Below, one piece after another: positions 5,864 through 7,029 of a stretch of 7,029 nucleotides of DNA. The notes beneath the pieces are model-generated. The model did no database searches. It had not been told where the DNA came from and saw nothing but the letters and a program-made list of their open reading frames with translations. The stretch is from Planctomycetaceae bacterium (GTDB taxonomy: Bacteria; Planctomycetota; Phycisphaerae; Phycisphaerales; SM1A02): positions 1 through 7,029 of the forward strand of contig CANJIC010000106.1 in assembly GCA_947474205.1 (NCBI GenBank). Direction: 5' to 3'. Numbering within the stretch: position 1 is the first letter of the stretch; each line of letters begins with the position of its first letter. The position numbers and the translations under genes were made by a program.

Positions 5864-5888
5864 TTGCGTGACGTCCTTCGTCACGCAA
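5864..5888 (+). promoter_or_regulatory. Perfect 10-bp hairpin just upstream of the beta-helix gene
   Basis: TTGCGTGACG (5864-5873) and CGTCACGCAA (5879-5888) pair fully around the loop TCCTT. No T-run follows, so it is not a standard intrinsic terminator on the plus strand. It lies 29 bases before the ATG at 5918. Its pyrimidine loop is the exact complement of AAGGA, which occurs in the array (5555-5559 and 5644-5648), and can pair over four bases with the AAGG of the ribosome-binding site. A regulatory switch is possible but unproven. Confidence 0.55.
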
Positions 5889-5903
5889 AATCAAGTCAAC
5901 TCT

Positions 5904-5909
5904 GAAAGG
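5904..5909 (+). promoter_or_regulatory. Shine-Dalgarno-like site of the beta-helix gene
   Basis: GAAAGG lies eight bases before ATG 5918 and decides that start. Confidence 0.5.
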
Positions 5910-5917
5910 CGCTCATC

Positions 5918-7012
5918 ATGAACAATACAAATCAATCAAATCAACTTGGACAAATGCAAAGCAACCAGAAGCAAATTCTTGGCGGCCTAAGTTTGACTCT
6001 CGTGGTGGCGGCTTCATTGGTGGCGTTGTGGCGCGGTTCATTTGTGAGCTCATTGAACGCCGATATCGCGAATTTGGTCGAAGACACATCCACGGCTCAT
6101 GTTGACGATGTCAGTGATAACACCCGCAGCGTGATTTTGGTTCCAGAACAAGTTTCAAGCATTCAAGCAGCTATCAATCAAGCGACTGACGGCGCCATTA
6201 TTTTTGTGGCGCCTGGCCAATACCGTGAAAATATCCGTATTCAAGGCAAAAATATTGTGCTCCATTCCACCGGGGGAGCGGCAAGCGTCAGCATTCTTGG
6301 CGATGGCCGCGATGGTCCGATCGTGCTGATTGAGAATTCCAAATTCATGCTCGATGGGTTTTGTATGCAAGGTGGCCGCGGTGAGAATGGCCGTGGCATG
6401 GTGCTGCAAGGCAGCAACGCCACCATTATGAATTGCACATTCACCAACAACATGGGTGGCGTGTCGCTGACCAATTCACAAGCGCAATTTGATCACTGCG
6501 CGATCGCGCTGAATCAATCGGCTGTGCAAGGCGGAGGTCTATGGGCTTGGCAATCCGATGTGCGCATGAGTGATTGCACCGTGAACGACAACGCGACTGG
6601 AACATTTGGTGGAGGCGTGTACGCCCTGGGCGGTTGCATGCAACTGTTCAACGTTTCATTCATGAACAATCGCGTAAAAAGCGGCGCGTGGGGCGGTGGT
6701 TTGTACAGCGACCGCGCCAATGTCAATTTGACCGAATGCGTGATGCAGGGAAACTTCTCGCATGAATCGGGCTCGGCCATGTACGTGCTTGATGCCAGCG
6801 CGACGATTCGTGCTAGTTCGTTTAAGAACAATAGTTTTACCGGCGCGGCCACCGTGGTGGGCGCCAACGCGCAGTTTGATATTCAAAATTCAATTTTGGA
6901 GGCGGACAATGAAAGCATTGCCGCGGCGGTTTCAAGCAATGAAGCGGCCATTGCAATGGCGCAAGCGGATGCCATTGAAACTGAATCGCAGATGATTGCA
7001 GTGAAACAATGA
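5918..7012 (+). CDS. Membrane-anchored right-handed parallel beta-helix (PbH1) protein
   Basis: This 364-residue protein has a polar Gln/Asn-rich start (1-20), then one hydrophobic segment at about 21-38. That segment lacks an obvious cleavage site or lipobox, so a signal anchor with the rest outside the cytoplasm is likely. The first beta-helix cap reads ILVPEQVSSIQAAINQATDG, then IIFVAPGQYRENI (about 73-106), a pattern common in bacterial beta-helix proteins. From about 135 to 328 there are about seven coils with repeated N-C-T-F-T-N-N-like turns and GGGL/GGGV corners. Cys residues at 173, 194, 220 and 274 and Asn residues recur at similar coil positions, suggesting internal ladders. A final Ala/Glu-rich helical tail covers about 329-364. 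Such folds bind or cleave polysaccharides or act as surface proteins; no catalytic set is recognisable, so no enzyme activity is assigned. The gene follows the hairpin array and is the only candidate for control by it in cis. It ends in TGA. Confidence 0.85.
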   Translation: MNNTNQSNQLGQMQSNQKQILGGLSLTLVVAASLVALWRGSFVSSLNADIANLVEDTSTAHVDDVSDNTRSVILVPEQVSSIQAAINQATDGAIIFVAPGQYRENIRIQGKNIVLHSTGGAASVSILGDGRDGPIVLIENSKFMLDGFCMQGGRGENGRGMVLQGSNATIMNCTFTNNMGGVSLTNSQAQFDHCAIALNQSAVQGGGLWAWQSDVRMSDCTVNDNATGTFGGGVYALGGCMQLFNVSFMNNRVKSGAWGGGLYSDRANVNLTECVMQGNFSHESGSAMYVLDASATIRASSFKNNSFTGAATVVGANAQFDIQNSILEADNESIAAAVSSNEAAIAMAQADAIETESQMIAVKQ

Positions 7013-7029
7013 GCACGCCACAAGCATGA

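Larger units (their letters stand above)
5502..5888 (+). ncRNA. Candidate structured RNA: array of about ten hairpins with GGA-containing loops
   Basis: I see consecutive hairpins with these stem spans: 5502-5523, 5540-5572, 5580-5603, 5615-5636, 5649-5672, 5686-5710, 5722-5749, 5763-5790, 5793-5817 and 5864-5888. Stems are 6-11 bp and several are perfect or near-perfect. Apical loops contain GGAGGG (5510-5515 and 5774-5779), AAGGAA, GGGAAA (three times), CGGGAA or TGGATT; the loops at 5695-5701 and 5874-5878 lack GGA. Purine-rich GTTG-NAAAG linkers recur every 34-37 bases. Stem imperfections are G.U on this strand in about eight pairs against one A/C, which favours transcription rightward. 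Repeated hairpins with GGA in loops and linkers are the architecture of CsrB/RsmZ-type RNAs that sequester CsrA; whether this host has CsrA is unknown. It could instead be the 5' leader of the beta-helix gene, whose ATG lies 29 bases beyond the last hairpin. No terminator with a T-run is present, which leans toward a leader. I know of no named family that it matches. Confidence 0.65.

Noticed and set aside
5502..5888. CRISPR array
   Set aside because: Spacing is regular, but there are no near-identical direct repeats separated by unique spacers. The units are diverged hairpins and no cas gene is present.
5864..5888. Rho-independent terminator ending the hairpin RNA
   Set aside because: The stem is strong but is followed by AATCAAGTC instead of a T-run on the plus strand, and there is none on the minus strand either.
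5427..5894. Minus-strand reading frame of 155 codons across the hairpin array
   Set aside because: It is a shadow of the same stop-poor sequence, with repeated Phe/Pro/Ser-rich peptides reflecting the DNA repeats. No start signal or domain is visible.
5379..5921. Plus-strand reading frame of 180 codons from a GTG, overlapping the beta-helix start by ATGA
   Set aside because: Most of it reads through the hairpin array, where purine-rich repeated sequence lacks stop codons by composition. The translation is repetitive (VWESA-type segments), rich in Arg, Gly and Ser without recognisable structure. The minus strand is open over the same region too. The RNA-structure explanation is better, although the first 40 residues are not absurd.
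7009..7029. Short frame ATG AGC ACG CCA CAA GCA TGA overlapping the beta-helix stop, and an ATG at 7026 as the next gene start
   Set aside because: The first closes after six codons. The second is cut off by the window edge and has no clear ribosome-binding site, so a downstream gene cannot be supported.

Overview
The window looks like ordinary bacterial chromosome of moderate GC content with weak or absent Shine-Dalgarno sites. Two lipoprotein-type signal peptides and a right-handed beta-helix protein suggest an environmental bacterium, possibly Planctomycetota (Phycisphaerae-like). That placement is inference from gene style, not from a marker gene.

Left part (1-1916): the end of an ABC importer operon of the nitrate/sulfonate/thiamine-precursor type. 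An intact inner-membrane permease (12-791) is followed by the cognate substrate-binding lipoprotein. The lipoprotein frame is broken by an in-frame TAG at 1635-1637, where the family normally has Trp. The frame continues in phase with family-like sequence to 1916, so this is a one-base nonsense lesion or a sequencing error. Recoding is less likely because TAG ends other genes here.

Middle (1917-5336): an orphan methyltransferase (2005-2802) with a DPMCGSGTT cofactor loop and a DPPY catalytic motif. It converges on a large, mostly helical putative lipoprotein of unknown function (5336-2934, minus strand). The 131-base gap between them carries two hairpins that may end transcription on both strands.

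Right part (5337-7029): the most interesting region. About 580 bases separate the lipoprotein from a membrane-anchored beta-helix protein (5918-7012). From 5502 to 5888 this gap is a regular array of about ten hairpins, mostly 34-44 bases apart centre to centre. Recurrent GTTG-NAAAG linkers join several of them, and GGA/GGGAA-containing sequences lie in most loops. Two hairpins are near-copies with identical loops and pair-preserving stem changes. Stem imperfections are almost all G.U when read on the plus strand. This points to a structured RNA on the plus strand, either a stand-alone small RNA resembling in architecture the CsrB/RsmZ protein-sponge RNAs, or a long 5' leader of the beta-helix gene. 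The long reading frames crossing it do not look like real proteins.
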